Positions 47,551-59,514 of a stretch of DNA of 64,000 bases are shown one piece after another. The stretch is from Styela clava. Lineage: Eukaryota > Chordata > Ascidiacea > Stolidobranchia > Styelidae. A program made the position numbers and the translations under genes. How positions within the stretch are numbered: the stretch's first letter is position 1; the number at the start of each line of letters is the position of its first letter. The stretch lies in assembly GCF_964204865.1 (NCBI RefSeq), contig NC_135252.1, forward strand, positions 13,227,383 through 13,291,382. Direction: 5' to 3'. A model generated the notes under the pieces. It saw nothing but the letters and a program-made list of their open reading frames with translations, was not told where the DNA came from and did not search any database.

Positions 47551-48100
47551 GGATAAATTGCCACATTTAACAAAAATTGTAGTTATAGCTGCAAAAATAC
47601 AAAAAAGGTATTTAGCAGTACAAATGGCCAAAATACATTTCGCAAGCTTAACGCATAGCTTCAAACATAATGCACCGTATGCATTTCTATCCCAATGACA
47701 TGATATGATAGAATACTGACAACTCTGCACATTTTCAAATATAGAAATGGCCAATATTGATATAAAAACATGATTTAAATTACATTATATCTTGTAAATG
47801 CTCTAACTAAACAAAGTTTATCAATTTTCCTAGTTCCTGAATCATTTATAGATACGATGACTTAAATATTAGTAGTTATGATCTGATCGCCATTAAAAAT
47901 TTCAGTTTCTCAATCCAAGAAGCCGTAAATGCCATATTGTGATTTATCATTGCAAGATGGCTCATGAAACTGCTGACAGTTACCAGCATCTTCATCGATT
48001 AATTGCAATCGACTTCTCTCAATCATCAGTTGATGTCGATACATAACTGGGATCATTTCACTACCCCTAATGAAGTAAATGCAGAATAAACCCTGCTATG
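47551..48100. other. Spacer between PRKRIP1 and PTCD1
   Basis: About 550 bp between the PRKRIP1 stop and the PTCD1 start, both genes on the minus strand. It must hold the PRKRIP1 3' end and the PTCD1 promoter or leader, but no clear AATAAA or TATA box was found. An open frame continues upstream of the PTCD1 ATG to 47754; the nearer ATG at 47550 gives a better leader peptide. Confidence 0.4.
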
Positions 48101-48652
48101 TCATCTTCCTCCGATAACAAATCTTGGTTCTTCAGAATCGTCTTCTTCCTTATTTGCTTCATCATTTTCTGATTCAGGAGAATCACTTGCTTCTTTTTGA
48201 TCTCCCTCTTTCTGCTTCTTCAATTGCTTTTTCTTGAAGAGCATTTTTTGCTTTTTTCTTTGTCTTTTAGCTCTCTTTTTTGCAGTTGATTCCTCTTCTT
48301 TATCCTTTATACTTTGTATCTTGTCTTCATATTCAAGATCAAGTCTTTGTTTTTTATCCATTTTATCATGATATTCCTCCCGGGCAAATTCCCTTCGTCT
48401 GATATGACGATAAACATGAAATTCACCACTTCCTGCACCAGCACTTGAACCCATAACATCACGAACAAATTCAGGTGCATCACGTGGCTTCCATATTTTT
48501 TTTGGTTCAGGAATGTAAACAGGTTTATCAGGATTTTTCATGAGTTTTTCAACTTTTAATTTTTGTAGTTCGGCCATACTTTTTGGATGAATCACCTTCT
48601 TTTCGGCTGCTTCTTTCGGCATCTTGGCTTCATTTCTAATTGGTAACTCCAT
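48101..48652 (-). CDS. PRKRIP1: PRKRIP1, PRKR-interacting protein homolog (single exon)
   Basis: 183 residues from the first in-frame ATG at 48652 (human 184). The family core is almost identical: [19 protein letters not shown], then [20 protein letters not shown], with [20 protein letters not shown] just before it. After that comes a long basic coiled-coil region rich in [12 protein letters not shown], an acidic Ser/Glu tail, and the terminal FVIGGR resembling human FTMGR. The human protein is nuclear/nucleolar, binds double-stranded RNA, inhibits the kinase PKR, and is a spliceosome component that bridges the U2 and ICP branch helix region. No intron interrupts the coding sequence, unlike its neighbour PTCD1. 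Confidence 0.95.
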   Translation of the reverse strand: MELPIRNEAKMPKEAAEKKVIHPKSMAELQKLKVEKLMKNPDKPVYIPEPKKIWKPRDAPEFVRDVMGSSAGAGSGEFHVYRHIRRREFAREEYHDKMDKKQRLDLEYEDKIQSIKDKEEESTAKKRAKRQRKKQKMLFKKKQLKKQKEGDQKEASDSPESENDEANKEEDDSEEPRFVIGGR

Positions 48653-49105
48653 TTTCAAAATGAATATTTCTGTATTTGGGTCTGTTTGTACCTAACTAAC
48701 TTACAGACTTAACTGTAATTCAGTAATTTGTTGATTCAATTATTTTGTCAAATAGTTTATTCCAGTATTCAGCTATTAGTGCCTTTTGTTGTGAGACAGT
48801 GCTGCAGTGAGTAGCCTACAGAAGTAGCCTAATTGATGTCACTGACATACAACATTAACAGTAGGGATGTCCGTATCCGAATAGTCTACTAAACTAATCT
48901 AGAATAGCACCGAAAAAACATTTCGAATATCATTTAATACAAAAATACAATAAAGTTCATCACATTACACATCATCATCCAATATAATCCCCATCATCAT
49001 TGTATGTTCCATTAATTCAGCATCAGTATCATCCAATTTTTTCAAATACATATTCACAAATACATACAATAAATTATTGTAATACACCTCAATGAATACA
49101 ACCAT
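48653..49105. other. Upstream region of PRKRIP1
   Basis: No gene recognised. It should contain the PRKRIP1 promoter; no TATA box stands out. A run of CATCATCATC lies at 48971-48998. Confidence 0.35.
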
Positions 49106-49212
49106 GTGAGGATTGCTGGACTCCTCGCCGTCGTAGGATGGTTCGTGTAACCGTTGGTCGGCTGCCTCCACCATCAAGTTCATGCATATGAAAAACAAAT
49201 AACTGGCTAAAT

Positions 49213-51230
49213 CAGGGGTCACCAAACTACGACCGGCAGGCATGATCCAGTCCGCGGCGTCATTTTATCCGGCCCGCAATACTGCAATAGCACACAGAAA
49301 TGACCAAATTTTTTCCAAGGGAGATTTTCCCCGAGCATCTTCTTTCTTGTTTATTTCGTAACATTGGCCAATCAGAAAGATGCAAAGAAAGTGACGTAAT
49401 AATAGGCCTTTTCGCATCCGCTAGGACATAGGTTCTCAAAGTGCTCCGTACGGAGCCCCAGGGCTCCGCGAGAGAAACCCAGGGGCTCCGCGAGCTATTC
49501 GATTGCTCTTCAAAATACTGACTCAAAATTTTGTAACTGTTCAAAGAAGCAATAACAGCTTTGATAACATCTGACAACAATATAGCCTCGAAATATGGTA
49601 AAGGGCCGGAATTAAAAAATGACATTATTTATGAGCAGTAGCGCAGCCGGGATTCTTAAGAGGGAGGTGGTTCAAAATTGGAATCGGAAATTTCTGCGCA
49701 ACATTTTTCGCGATTAAAAAAACGGATAACGAGATTTCTGTTGCGTAAAATATTCAATCCAAGACCGATGGAGCATTTGACGTGTCTCGTCGGTATAATG
49801 TAGTTGTGCTCATCGTTACTCACGTTTGATTCGAGATTACTATTAGGATTACTAAAATGAAAGAATACTATTCTAAAATAACATAAAATATGTGATAAAC
49901 TGCCAACTATAAATAAATTGGTGTCGTATTTTTGCGATTTGTCAAACTTGATTTGTTCTTTCGCACTTGAGATTATTTTTAAGCAAGATATCGCTGTTTA
50001 AAAAATCACAATGTCTGGGGAAAATACGAACAAATGAAAATTATTTTATTGCATTCAGCTCCGTCGGTAGTTTCAGAATGAAAAAAGGTACATCGCGGAT
50101 CGCGCGCACCATTGATTGCGTGCGGCTGCGTCGGTAGCTTCAGAATGAAAAAAAAAGGTAAATCGCGCGCACAATTGACTGTGTTTCGATTTCGCAGCTA
50201 CTACGATGAAAACCTAACATAACACCAAATTTTGTGATTTACAATGTCTATAGAAGCGTTTTCAATCTGAGGTGAGTCTGCTAAAACCAAAGTGTGATCT
50301 TCCATTTTAAGTTTCAGTTTATAAATACTTTAGAATGCCGCTTTTCAATCAAAAAATTTGAGTTGTGGATTTACCTTTTATCGATTATTATTTTTAGCAT
50401 TTCGTCGCCGATGACTATAATATGGTAACATGTTTTTCACATTGAACTCATAATTCCCCACGAGAACAAAAAAGCAATTAACGTCGTCATTGTGTAACAA
50501 TACATGTATATGCCGAGGGAAATTTTTGATTTAGGGAGAATAAACAGCGGCGTAAAGATGTTTAAAACACGCCATGCTGACGGAAAAAAAATCGGCGATT
50601 GTAACAAAATGAAATAGCGCACGTTACTAACGGCCTTTTAATTAAGTCTTCCAAAAATGACAAAAAAGAAAAGATTCGATCCCTAATTTATTAATATGTT
50701 CGTCAAGTGTCAAATTTACAGCTTTAGTATAAAATTTAGATTTATTTATGACTTGTGTTAACCCTATTAAAAAAGGTTCAGCATTTAGAATAAATAAAGT
50801 ACTTTTAACTTGCTCGGGAATAATAATCTGAAAGTAACAATTTTAAAATTTATTTTGGGGCTCCGCGAATAATATTCAACCTTTCAAGGGCTCCGCAACA
50901 CCAAAAGTTTGAGAACCCCTGCGCTAGGACACTTTTGTCAACCTGACAGATTTTAGGTTGAGGTTGTAAACAATACTTCGTTTTTGCGAGTTTGAATGCT
51001 ATTCGTATATTTGATTTGCTAGGATGTTCTCGATCTCTCTCTATTCTGCGATATAGATATAATTTAATATTCAAGTCTTCAGAAATGTAGAATATATATT
51101 GTCGAATAAATTGAATGGATTTTCCAACTTTTGTGAATTTATTGTATTGCATTTATAAAATTCATCCGGCCCGTTTCGGCACAGTTTGAGTTATACCCGG
51201 CCCGCGGTCAAAAAAGTTTGGTGACCCTTG
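49213..51230. mobile_element. Outer hAT-like element in the SINE-like repeat
   Basis: Starts CAGGGGTCACCAAACTACGA and ends with the complement of CAAGGGTCACCAAACTTTTT; both ends have GGCCCGC motifs inside. Target duplication GGCTAAAT (49205-49212) and GGCTAATT (51231-51238), 7 of 8 matching. About 520 bp are its own; the rest is the inner element. No transposase. Confidence 0.85.
49427..50921. mobile_element. Inner hAT-like element, 1495 bp, perfect 8-bp duplication
   Basis: Left end CATAGGTTCTCAAAGTGCTC; right end is the complement of CAGGGGTTCTCAAACTTTTG. GGGGCTCCGCGA repeats lie just inside both ends. CGCTAGGA flanks it exactly (49419-49426 and 50922-50929). Two copies of TGCGTCGGTAGCTTCAGAATG-like sequence lie at about 50060-50150. 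No transposase frame. Confidence 0.9.
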
Positions 51231-51384
51231 GGCTAATTAATCCCATACGCCATACGGTACCCGAGATGGACTGGTAACCGGACGACAGGCCGTGGTTTGC
51301 CATATGATTAAGCCGTATTATCGACTTTCCTTTCTCTCGGGATGAGTATGTAAATCCTATCCTAGCAGCTCAGGATAATACAAG

Positions 51385-51615
51385 AGAGCTATGCTCAAAT
51401 ATATGGACACGTAGCGCCACCCAGTGAGAATAATTTTGATGACGTCATAGCGAAAAAAAAGTAATAGCCTTCTGGAGAAAAATTTTATCTTCAACCACTG
51501 AAAATTTCAAAGCAATTGATCCAGTATTCGAAGAGAAAAGCGACTTTTTAAAAACGTGTCAAAGAACAACAACAACATAATATTGAAACGATCGCTATGT
51601 CCACTACGTGTCCAA
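51385..51615 (-). repeat. Dispersed GGACACGT repeat, reverse-oriented copy
   Basis: Read on the minus strand, it matches the repeats of the lipocalin array: TTATTGGACACGTAGTGG, CATAGCGATCGTTTCAATA, CCAGAAGGCTATTAC, and ACGTGTCCATATATTTGAGC. It also carries TACTGGATCAATTGCTTTGA, the counterpart of 163-183. It is the most complete copy by eye and defines the family outside the array. Confidence 0.7.
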
Positions 51616-52403
51616 TAATATATACTACTTTTCTGGACGAAAAATAAAGAATTTTTAGAAATACGTCAAACGCAATAACCAAGAAGGCCGGGAAATTGAA
51701 GCACATAAGTTGAATCGCGGACAAAGACAGTGTTCATCAATTAGTCTTCATTTTCAACAGAAGTGAATGGTGGTGTGGAAAAGGAAACGACAAAACTGAT
51801 AGGCTATATAAAAATTCTTTCCTGACCACTCGATTCAATGGATATTTTCCATTTAAACATTTCTCGTTGACTGACACTCTCGCTTCAATTTACTTTTTCA
51901 AATTTTCTTTATTCATCATAACATGTTTGAGAACTAGTAAAATCATTTGACTTGTTTTGACGTCATCCGCTGCTGAACCAGGTAATTATTATGTCACTGA
52001 CACGATAACTTGATTGTCGTTCGCGCTCCTCGTCAATTGCGGTCGGAACGTTTGTATCACAGCATGAATACGCACGGTATTATTGCATTTCATATTGTTG
52101 TTTGCAACGCTCTTGTGTTACGAATAAAAGATTAACACTTGTTTGTATATTTTATCCTACTGTGTCCCGTTGTCGAACGTCACATTAATATGACCACTCG
52201 CAGCATAATTACGGTATTTAATACACAGGGTTAAACTTGATTGCAAACAGTTGAATCCGAATCAATTGTCGTAGGCCTACAGTATATATATACATTAGTT
52301 TATATATAAACAGAATGTTATCTACGCTACTTTTGAAACATTTTATATTTTAAAAACGTATAATGACTGATATATTTTAAAACATCGTGATTTGTAGCTG
52401 GCT
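51616..52403. other. Downstream region of the CAP gene
   Basis: No gene or repeat recognised. It should include the 3' untranslated region of the minus-strand CAP gene; no canonical AATAAA found close to its stop. Confidence 0.35.
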
Positions 52404-55400
52404 TCAGCCAAACGTGTTCATTACAGTGCCCCAAATACTTGACAAAGCTATCCAGAGGAAGATTGAAGGACGGGAACAGCCTGCTGATCCTGAAATAAAA
52501 CACATAATGGAGTAGAAATGTTCGATTATCTTGACGAAAAACAATGATCAATATAATCTATGCCTGAATACAGTAGGCATGGTGAGTTGAAACACAAACT
52601 GGTGCTAGCACTTCAAATCAGTATGCAGTCCGTACAATCGTATGCGGTGGCGGGCGTAATGGGCAAGATTTTTTATTATTCATTTTGAACAATTTTCCGT
52701 CGAATTCTGAGAAAACAAAGTTCTTTGCATTGAAGTTTTTCGTACCTTTGGGCTTCACTTGCGAGTTTTATTTAGGTGTCTCTAATTTCGGTCCAAACGA
52801 AATAATGCCAATATGTTTTCGAAAGAGTTGCGTTTAAGCTGCTAGACTAGGTTTACATAAGTTGCCAGATTTTTTAATACCAATTTTATGACTATTTTCC
52901 AACGAAATGCTGTTTATGAAATGAATAGCCAGTTTGCGATGGTAGACTTGCTGAAGAATACATATAAAATCTTGTGATAGTAAGGTGAGGCATGTATTTT
53001 TATGAAACCAGAAAAGTCTAAAATATTGGTAAATGTACACCATTCATTGCACATTTGTGTCACAAACCTGTGGTGCTTTGTTCACTTGTCTTAGTTGGTG
53101 CATCAGTGCTCATGTTTCCGTGTAAATAGGTGATTTCGTGTTGAATCGTAGTGGTATCTGGGTATACATGCGTTATTGAAGTTGTCAGGCTTTGTGTTGT
53201 TACTTTCAAATAAAATCAATGGCTTACGTTGTGAGCAATACACTCATAATCGAGGGTATCAAACTATTAACTTGTCAATATGTTTTACCTTCCTGGAATT
53301 AATGCGTTCACGGACAAACTGATTTATTTAGGCAACTAGTGAACTAGTTAAAAAAATTGCAGGTTGAGAAATGAGATGATTTCATATAATAATGTATGGG
53401 AAAACGAAAAGATGGTTGGTTTAAAGTCTATAATGCGTTATCACTATACCTTCAATATTGACATCTCCTCTAGCAGGATTACTACAAAGTTTATCAACGC
53501 AGACGTCTTGGTCATTACATTGTGAACAGGATGTTCCTTTTATATAAGGCTTGTATCCTGAGAAATGAAATTCGCACATTCTAATGATGTCAAGTATATA
53601 CTGCAAAATTCTCTCAATGTAAATTGATGAATCAAGTTACAATCAATTCATTAACCTCGCCAAGGACGGCTTCGGTGTTGTTAAAACTTACCCTTTTTTT
53701 AATTATTTGAAGGTTGTAAAGATAAAAATGTCTTATGGGCACCAAAAACCACCATTGGTGGCTTTGCGGAGGATTTTAGTTTAGTGATATTGTTAATGAA
53801 ATCAATTACTCAGTAGATAACGTAGGGTAGCGCACCTCGTATGTTTCCCCCTGGTGCATAATTGCAGGCAAATAGAGTCGCGTCTGTCCATATTTTACCG
53901 TCGACAAGGACAGATTCACAAGTTGTCATTCCACAGCCAACTTTATATGATTGAGCCCATACCACCTGAAAATAGGATAGTTTACCCGCTTTTCATCCTG
54001 CCTATTTTGTGTTGCGCTGGGAATGAAATTTTGGCAATAAATAAAGTCAAATGTATATATGTATATATATACATACATAATATTTAAAACAAAATTTGCA
54101 TATAATTTTTTAACATCTTATCGTCCGGAATATTATAATAAAATGAATGCTCAAACGAAAGGATTCCGCAATCAAAGTAAGACGGATTGTCTTGTGTGCT
54201 GTCATTTTTTTATGCGTCGTTGCGAAGTTCAGGAGAAAAAAAGTGGAAGTAACAAATATTCATCGAGGACAATTTTGTTCAATTCGTATTTAATCATCAA
54301 TAAGAACCGTACGCTTGTATTACCGCAGTCATACGTTTTACAATTCGCATTACCTCACCACAAAAAGTTAAAATCGGACGATCGTGGATCTTTTGGCATA
54401 ATGTCAGGTCAGCAAAAATTTCGTCCAACATTACATAACGTTTTAAAGAATGTAACCTGAAAGAGAGAACGACCCAGCGACGAATATCCCGCAAACTGGC
54501 AACATGACGCGGCTCTATGAATGCCGATCACTGCATCAAGATATACCGGCATTCGTAGATATGGAGAACAGCGCCGCACCGAGAAAAGTCGTATAGTCTC
54601 AAGGTCCTATTCAAATAGAATACCATACCTGAGTATAATGACCACAAACTTTTCCTGGAGTACAAGTCAGTGTATCAAATGAGTAATCACGTTTTTCATC
54701 ATCCCAAGCCACAACCGCACCAGGTCCATAATTTTCGTCTATTTTCCTCCCCATCGAAATATACAAATTTTCACCAACATACGTAAATCCGTCCAATTTA
54801 CGATCCTGAATGTGTACATCAAACACAAAAAAAAATAATATGTTTCATGGTGTAAAAAAATTTAGTCTGGTTTTTCACTTTTCTGAGGAAGATGAGAGAC
54901 GATATGTACAATATTTTCGTGTTAAAAATAATAAACAAAGTTTGCGATATACTAATTAAACAACATTTAATTGGCATATAAAAAAAGTGCATTTTGATCA
55001 ATTTCAAGGAACAAATTAAACAAAATATTCACTGTACGCCCGGTAATGTCTGCAAACGAAAATTTATGTTTTATAAATGCATTTAATGCATCCTTTAAAT
55101 ATATTTTTACTACTTCCATCTTCATATATTCTTTGCTTCATTATGATTAACCTGTTAAAATCAGATACGGAAATATTCAAATTGAAACATTGTGATGCAA
55201 AATTCGATTCGAGGATGGAATATTTGAAACTTACATCCCGAATTGTTGTCTGTCTGAAATCATACGATTACGTAGCATCTCTAATACCTAATTGTTCATA
55301 CTTGGTATTTATTGAAGCAAATAATCGTTTGAAAGTTTTGATATTTATTATACCAAGTCTTGAGTTCTCTAACCTCATTATGTTCATATATGCATTTCTT

Positions 55401-56371
55401 TGTATAGTCAGACGCCAATCGCTCGAGATCGTCATTCCACGACATTTTCAGCATATTTGCAGCCGACGGAGAAACAATTCGTCGAAGTTCATTGTGTTTA
55501 TTCAATATCAATTCCTTTTCACTATTTGTAAGTTGTAGGTGAGTATTTGTGGCGCGGCGCTCCAGATTATGTGAACGCCTGTGAAACACACATTCGAATA
55601 TTGAGAGATTCGAAAGAGCAGCCAAGAACGCCATTTTTGGGCTGGAGTATTTAACCGGTTTTAAATTTCTTGAAATTTTCGAAGCAAATTCATTAAATTG
55701 AATCACCAGACAAATTGTTTTCTAAACATCGGCATCCATATTGAAAAAAGAATTCAAGGTAATATTGACTGATCTGCCATTAAGCCTTGTGAGAAGTTGA
55801 CAAAAAATGTATATGCTTTTAGCTTTAATAAAGAAGATTCGGGATGATTTGTGTGCAATAAATAAAGTAACTACTCGCATCTACTTGCGATCTCGGTTTA
55901 CCAAAACATTAAAGTTGATTATTCTGGAATCGTATTTAATGCAGAGAAGGTTCAACACCGCAGCATAGTAATTTAAATAAGATTTGCATATATATATATA
56001 TATATATATATGAGCAGGTATATGGTAATGAGGTAAAAGTCTGCATATGAAAATAAATAAATCTATCTGTTTCTATGACGGTGTACCTTGAACTTATTTG
56101 ATATTTACTGAGTCTCAACTGAAATAACAAATCGTATTGTATATACGAGAATGTTTTAAACATTTCACATAAAACTAAATCACATAATATAGAAAGCATA
56201 TAATCAAAATACTGTATTCTTAATCCATTTTCCGCTTAGTCACATACTAAGTTTTAAACATATATAATCAGGAAAAATAGCTTACAGTTCAACCGTATTA
56301 GCGTCATTCGTGCACCATAGCACCACTGCTAAAACATGTAAGAGAATTATAGACTGGAACTTCAAGGCCAT
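52404..56371 (-). CDS. GLIPR1-like CAP (CRISP/antigen 5/PR-1) protein, six exons
   Basis: Exons 56371-56286, 55578-55374, 54805-54629, 53965-53836, 53557-53450, 52489-52404; phases join, 263 aa (human GLIPR1 266). Exon 1 is a signal peptide (MALKFQSIILLHVLAVVLWC). The CAP domain follows. The four residues of the CAP cavity are present: His in LNKHNELRR, Glu in KKCIYEHNE and YVGENLY, His in VCGHYTQ. The signature HYTQ|VVWAQSYKVGCG spans an exon junction, then NYAPGGNIRGYKPYIKG. The hinge SCSQCNDQDVCVDKLC has the Cys spacing of GLIPR1. The last exon adds a hydrophobic tail (IFLWIALSSIWGTVMNTFG), so the protein is probably held at the surface by a transmembrane helix or GPI anchor. The exon 2 donor is GAG|GTTAGA; using the later GT would break the frame. 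CAP proteins bind sterols or lipids or act in secreted defence; its role here is unknown. Confidence 0.9.
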
Positions 56372-57322
56372 GTCGCCAACGATCAACTTAATAAGTAAAA
56401 TTGATTTTTAACGTCAATAACTCAGGTCTCACTGATCCAAAACTTACGCCTACCTGTGGAACTTTTGATGATCTATTTCGCAAAAGGAAATTACGCATCA
56501 TATTGGCGGGCTTCGCGGCAGAATTGCGGAAGTTGATTAGCTTATAGTAATATTATTATTATGACTTCATTATTCAATTTTTCGGGATGAAGGTGTGATA
56601 AGTCATGAAGTAAGTTACACGTTTGACTTACTCATGTTGCAAGCAAACATGATGGCGTTAAATTTACGATCACTTATTTAGACTTCTATCTTGAGTTTAC
56701 GATCGTATTGCTTATATTTGTGGTTGGCGGTGTGGATGTATGATAAATGACTGGTACCAAACTTAGTTTTGGTTTATAAAAAACCCTGCCTTCTAGTGAT
56801 TTATATGCGTGTGTGAGCTGTCCAACTGATTAGGCTAGTGAGAGTTAATATGCACACCGAATATGATGACGATTAATGTTACAAAATATGTGATTTTCTC
56901 CAGCTTCAAAGCAATGAGCTAACTTAATTTGAGTCGCTAACGTCTGGGCCTATATGAGATGATCGTAATATTGCCTTACGTCAAATATTGTGTATATACT
57001 CTATAAATGATGACTGCTTGGAACAGCTGTCGGTGATTCTTGTCTGAATTCGGATAATACAGTGGTGGTAGTCTGCTTAGTTGTGATTTTATTGAAAAGC
57101 ATCACACATGCTTCTGATATTTTTTTGAAAAACTATTTCGCGGCATGTGCAATGAGACACAAACTCGTAAGTCTTTTTCTATAATATTCTACTACATTTG
57201 CGAGCGATTCGCGGATAACTCGACGTTTTGTTTTGATTATCGATCGTTCCTCCATACGAACCAACCGAGATGAATAAAATTGCTCGATTGGATAACTTCA
57301 ACAGCGAGAGAGCTTTTTACTT
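56372..57322. other. Upstream region of the CAP gene
   Basis: No coding exon recognised. It should contain the CAP gene promoter; no strong TATA-initiator pair stands out. Confidence 0.35.
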
Positions 57323-57655
57323 TTATCGATCTTGATCGGTAAGTATGTTGATAGGTTTGTCTGTCTGTCTGTTTGTTTGTCTGTTAGACACTTTCGTATC
57401 TTACGCGATATCTGACGAAAGCGAGGTTGAATCTGCTCCAAATTTCGCATGTGCATTCATCATCTCGGACCAGAAGTCTATTGATTTTGGATGAATTATG
57501 TCCTATAATTAGCGAGTAATTGATTAATTAGTGATGGGACACGCGATGTCACTATAGAGTCAGAGCGAATGAATCGAAACCGCAGTTTCTGTTTTGAGGG
57601 ATCCCCTAACTTTCGATCGATACGTCTTCGGTCTCCGAACGATATTCTTGTTTTA
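57323..57655 (+). repeat. Dispersed repeat, left member of an inverted pair
   Basis: Runs from TGATCGGTAAGTATGTTGAT, through a CTGT/TTGT run (57358-57384), AGCGAGGTTGAATCTGCTC, TGCATGTGCATTCATCAT and ATAATTAGCGAGTAATTGAT, to GGGATCCCCTAACTTTCGAT. The same order occurs in reverse at 61951-62245. Probably the end of an unrecognised transposon family. Confidence 0.7.
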
Positions 57656-58557
57656 GGATTTCGTTAGGTATCAGTGGCTGCTCATACCTGGCCTTGTTCG
57701 ACGAAAAAGACACGAGTGAGCGTCATATTCAAATAAATGCTTAGGCCTACTAACACGCACCAACATATATCGAACGTATTAGATATAGAAACATAAAGAA
57801 GAATGGGATTTTCCTATTCAATGTCTACAAAGCCGCAATACAACAATTAGGGCGTGGTCATGAGTTTTTTTCTGTTTCGGTATTTTGGAAGTGTGATTTA
57901 TATCTAGTATTCAAATAACTCATATATACTTGAAGATGTCGAACCGTCTTTGTGCCTTAACAAAAATTAACGGTGCCGAATAACTTGATTCAATATCAAA
58001 CGGCATTAATGAACTTTACATTGTGTCAAGTCGCTTGGCCGCAAGTAAATAAATAAAAATACTTGGCTGAAAATTAAGCAACTGGTGCTCAAATGATGAT
58101 TAGTGTATCGGGGACTGAATTTGAAGTTTCGGATTTTGTATTTTCATTCAACGATTCGGGTAAAAAAAGATTTGAAAAAGTGCACGAATAAGCTGAAAGT
58201 TTGAAATGTACCCCAGTTTTTTTGTGATATTGAATAGAAGCGGAGCGCCTCAAGGCTTTTATTATGGCTGCCACACCAGGAAATTTGTACTGACAGAAAA
58301 CCTGTCAGCTTGGAAAGCTAGACACAGGATATTCGCTCAACTGCGCCTGTAGACAAGTTCACGCCTTCGAAACCAAACTTAGAGTGAATGCCTGGTGTAA
58401 AAAAGAATGACATCGTGTTTTTTTGCCTGTGTTGATTGATACAGACAAAAAATGCAATCGAAATCTGGTGTAAGAAATGTTCCCTCATTTTAATTTTTGG
58501 CACTAGGTTGTGTTACAGGAAAGTGTTTTGCAATATCTATTTTTTGCAGTCATGCCA
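57656..58557. other. No gene recognised
   Basis: Open frames on the minus strand (58089-58274, 58318-58503) show no family features. Nothing else stands out. Confidence 0.3.
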
Positions 58558-58565
58558 GTCTTACG

Positions 58566-58668
58566 GTGTCTCCAAAATGTCGTGTCCCACTTGTACCACG
58601 TGTCCAACTTGTACCACGTTTCCCACTTGACACGTGGTATAAGTGGGACACGTGGCACAAGTGGGACA
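58566..58668. mobile_element. 103-bp element built of CCCACTTGTACCACGTGTCC units, with target duplication
   Basis: GTCTTACG flanks it on both sides (58558-58565 and 58669-58676; the match extends to CAGTCTTACG). The element starts GTGTCTCCAAAATGTCGTGT, like the ends of the 1.9-kb element at 61211-63121. It contains direct copies of CACTTGTACCACGT and then their complements (ACACGTGGTATAAGTGGGAC), so it folds on itself. Confidence 0.7.
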
Positions 58669-59204
58669 GTCTTACGTTAATCGTTTAATTTTATAAGCGT
58701 AGTACATTCATATTCGGTTAAATGAAGTGATTCATATCCAAAATTTGATACTAATAATTCATCGCATATATTATTTCCATATTTTATACATGATGAGTCG
58801 CAAATATCTATATATTTTATTGAGCCAACTTGGCTATATATTCCGACCAATAATCTGGCAACCTTAAATTCTCCTGCACGTCGCTCTCTTCTTTCTGTGG
58901 TTTTATTGAGCGCACCTCTGTCATTAGGCTCCGGAATTTGTCATTTGTAGGTCCTATTTTTCATATTTGTTTTGTTTATTTAATTAATATTTGAAGTGAT
59001 AGTAGTCTAACTAGATTAAATTGTGTGTAATTACTGGAATAAACTCACTGATGTTCATTACTACTGTGAGAATGCAATCAAGTCAAAGCAACAAATGGTG
59101 GATGAACTATTTGGGATCGGGCTTTTTAGGTATTTCTGGTGTTACCGCACATTGGATCACACGATATCATAGTCAGGTGATAGCACCTGTTATTACGTAT
59201 AGCC

Positions 59205-59402
59205 TACATCTGGGATTCATAATTTTAACGCTAAATGCCAATGGATGAGTCTTGCAAATGACGAAATTTAGCCTCGAACTCGGAATTTCTTTCCTCTTGT
59301 CTGTAAGGGAATGTAAAATGCAATCGGGATTCGTAATTTTTAACGTGAAATTCCGTTTGCTGGGTGGGTCTTGCAAATAAATAAAAGTGCAGCCTCGGAA
59401 TA
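59205..59402. repeat. Two diverged direct copies of a ~75-bp unit
   Basis: GGGATTCATAATTTTAACGC at 59213 and GGGATTCGTAATTTTTAACG at 59328 each continue with GAGTCTTGCAAAT / GGGTCTTGCAAAT and GCCTCGAACTCGGAAT / GCCTCGGAAT. No coding function apparent. Confidence 0.6.
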
Positions 59403-59514
59403 TAATATATCTTTTTACGGTAGCTGGATTGTGAAAGAAAGGGAGATTTTCTACGCCGGCCTTGTATTCCTGACACTCGCTGATCATCCTAGGCTTTGCA
59501 TGCTTACTGTCTTT

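Larger units (their letters stand above)
49106..51364. repeat. SINE-like repeat split by a transposon
   Basis: 49106-49212 matches the first half of the 20877-21101 repeat (GTGAGGATTGCTGGACTCCT, CACCATCAAGTTCATGC, AAACAAATAACTGGCTAA). 51231-51364 matches the second half (CTGGTAACCGGACGACAGGC, ending GTAAATCCTATCCTAG). The 2-kb insert between them is a hAT-like element. Confidence 0.8.

Noticed and set aside
48965-49243. 92-residue minus-strand frame upstream of PRKRIP1
   Set aside because: Its first part is the SINE-like repeat and the rest is a CAT-rich low-complexity run.
54047-54087. TATATATGTATATATATAC run as a promoter
   Set aside because: It is a simple TA-type microsatellite inside an intron of the CAP gene; similar runs occur at 3739, 14603, 38209, 55987 and 60601.
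55077-55538. 153-residue plus-strand frame
   Set aside because: It is antisense to CAP exon 2 and an intron; the minus-strand gene has signature motifs.
58436-58688. Frames encoding Cys/Thr/Pro repeats such as CPTCTTCPTCTT
   Set aside because: These come from the direct repeats of the 103-bp transposable element, not from a protein-coding repeat gene.
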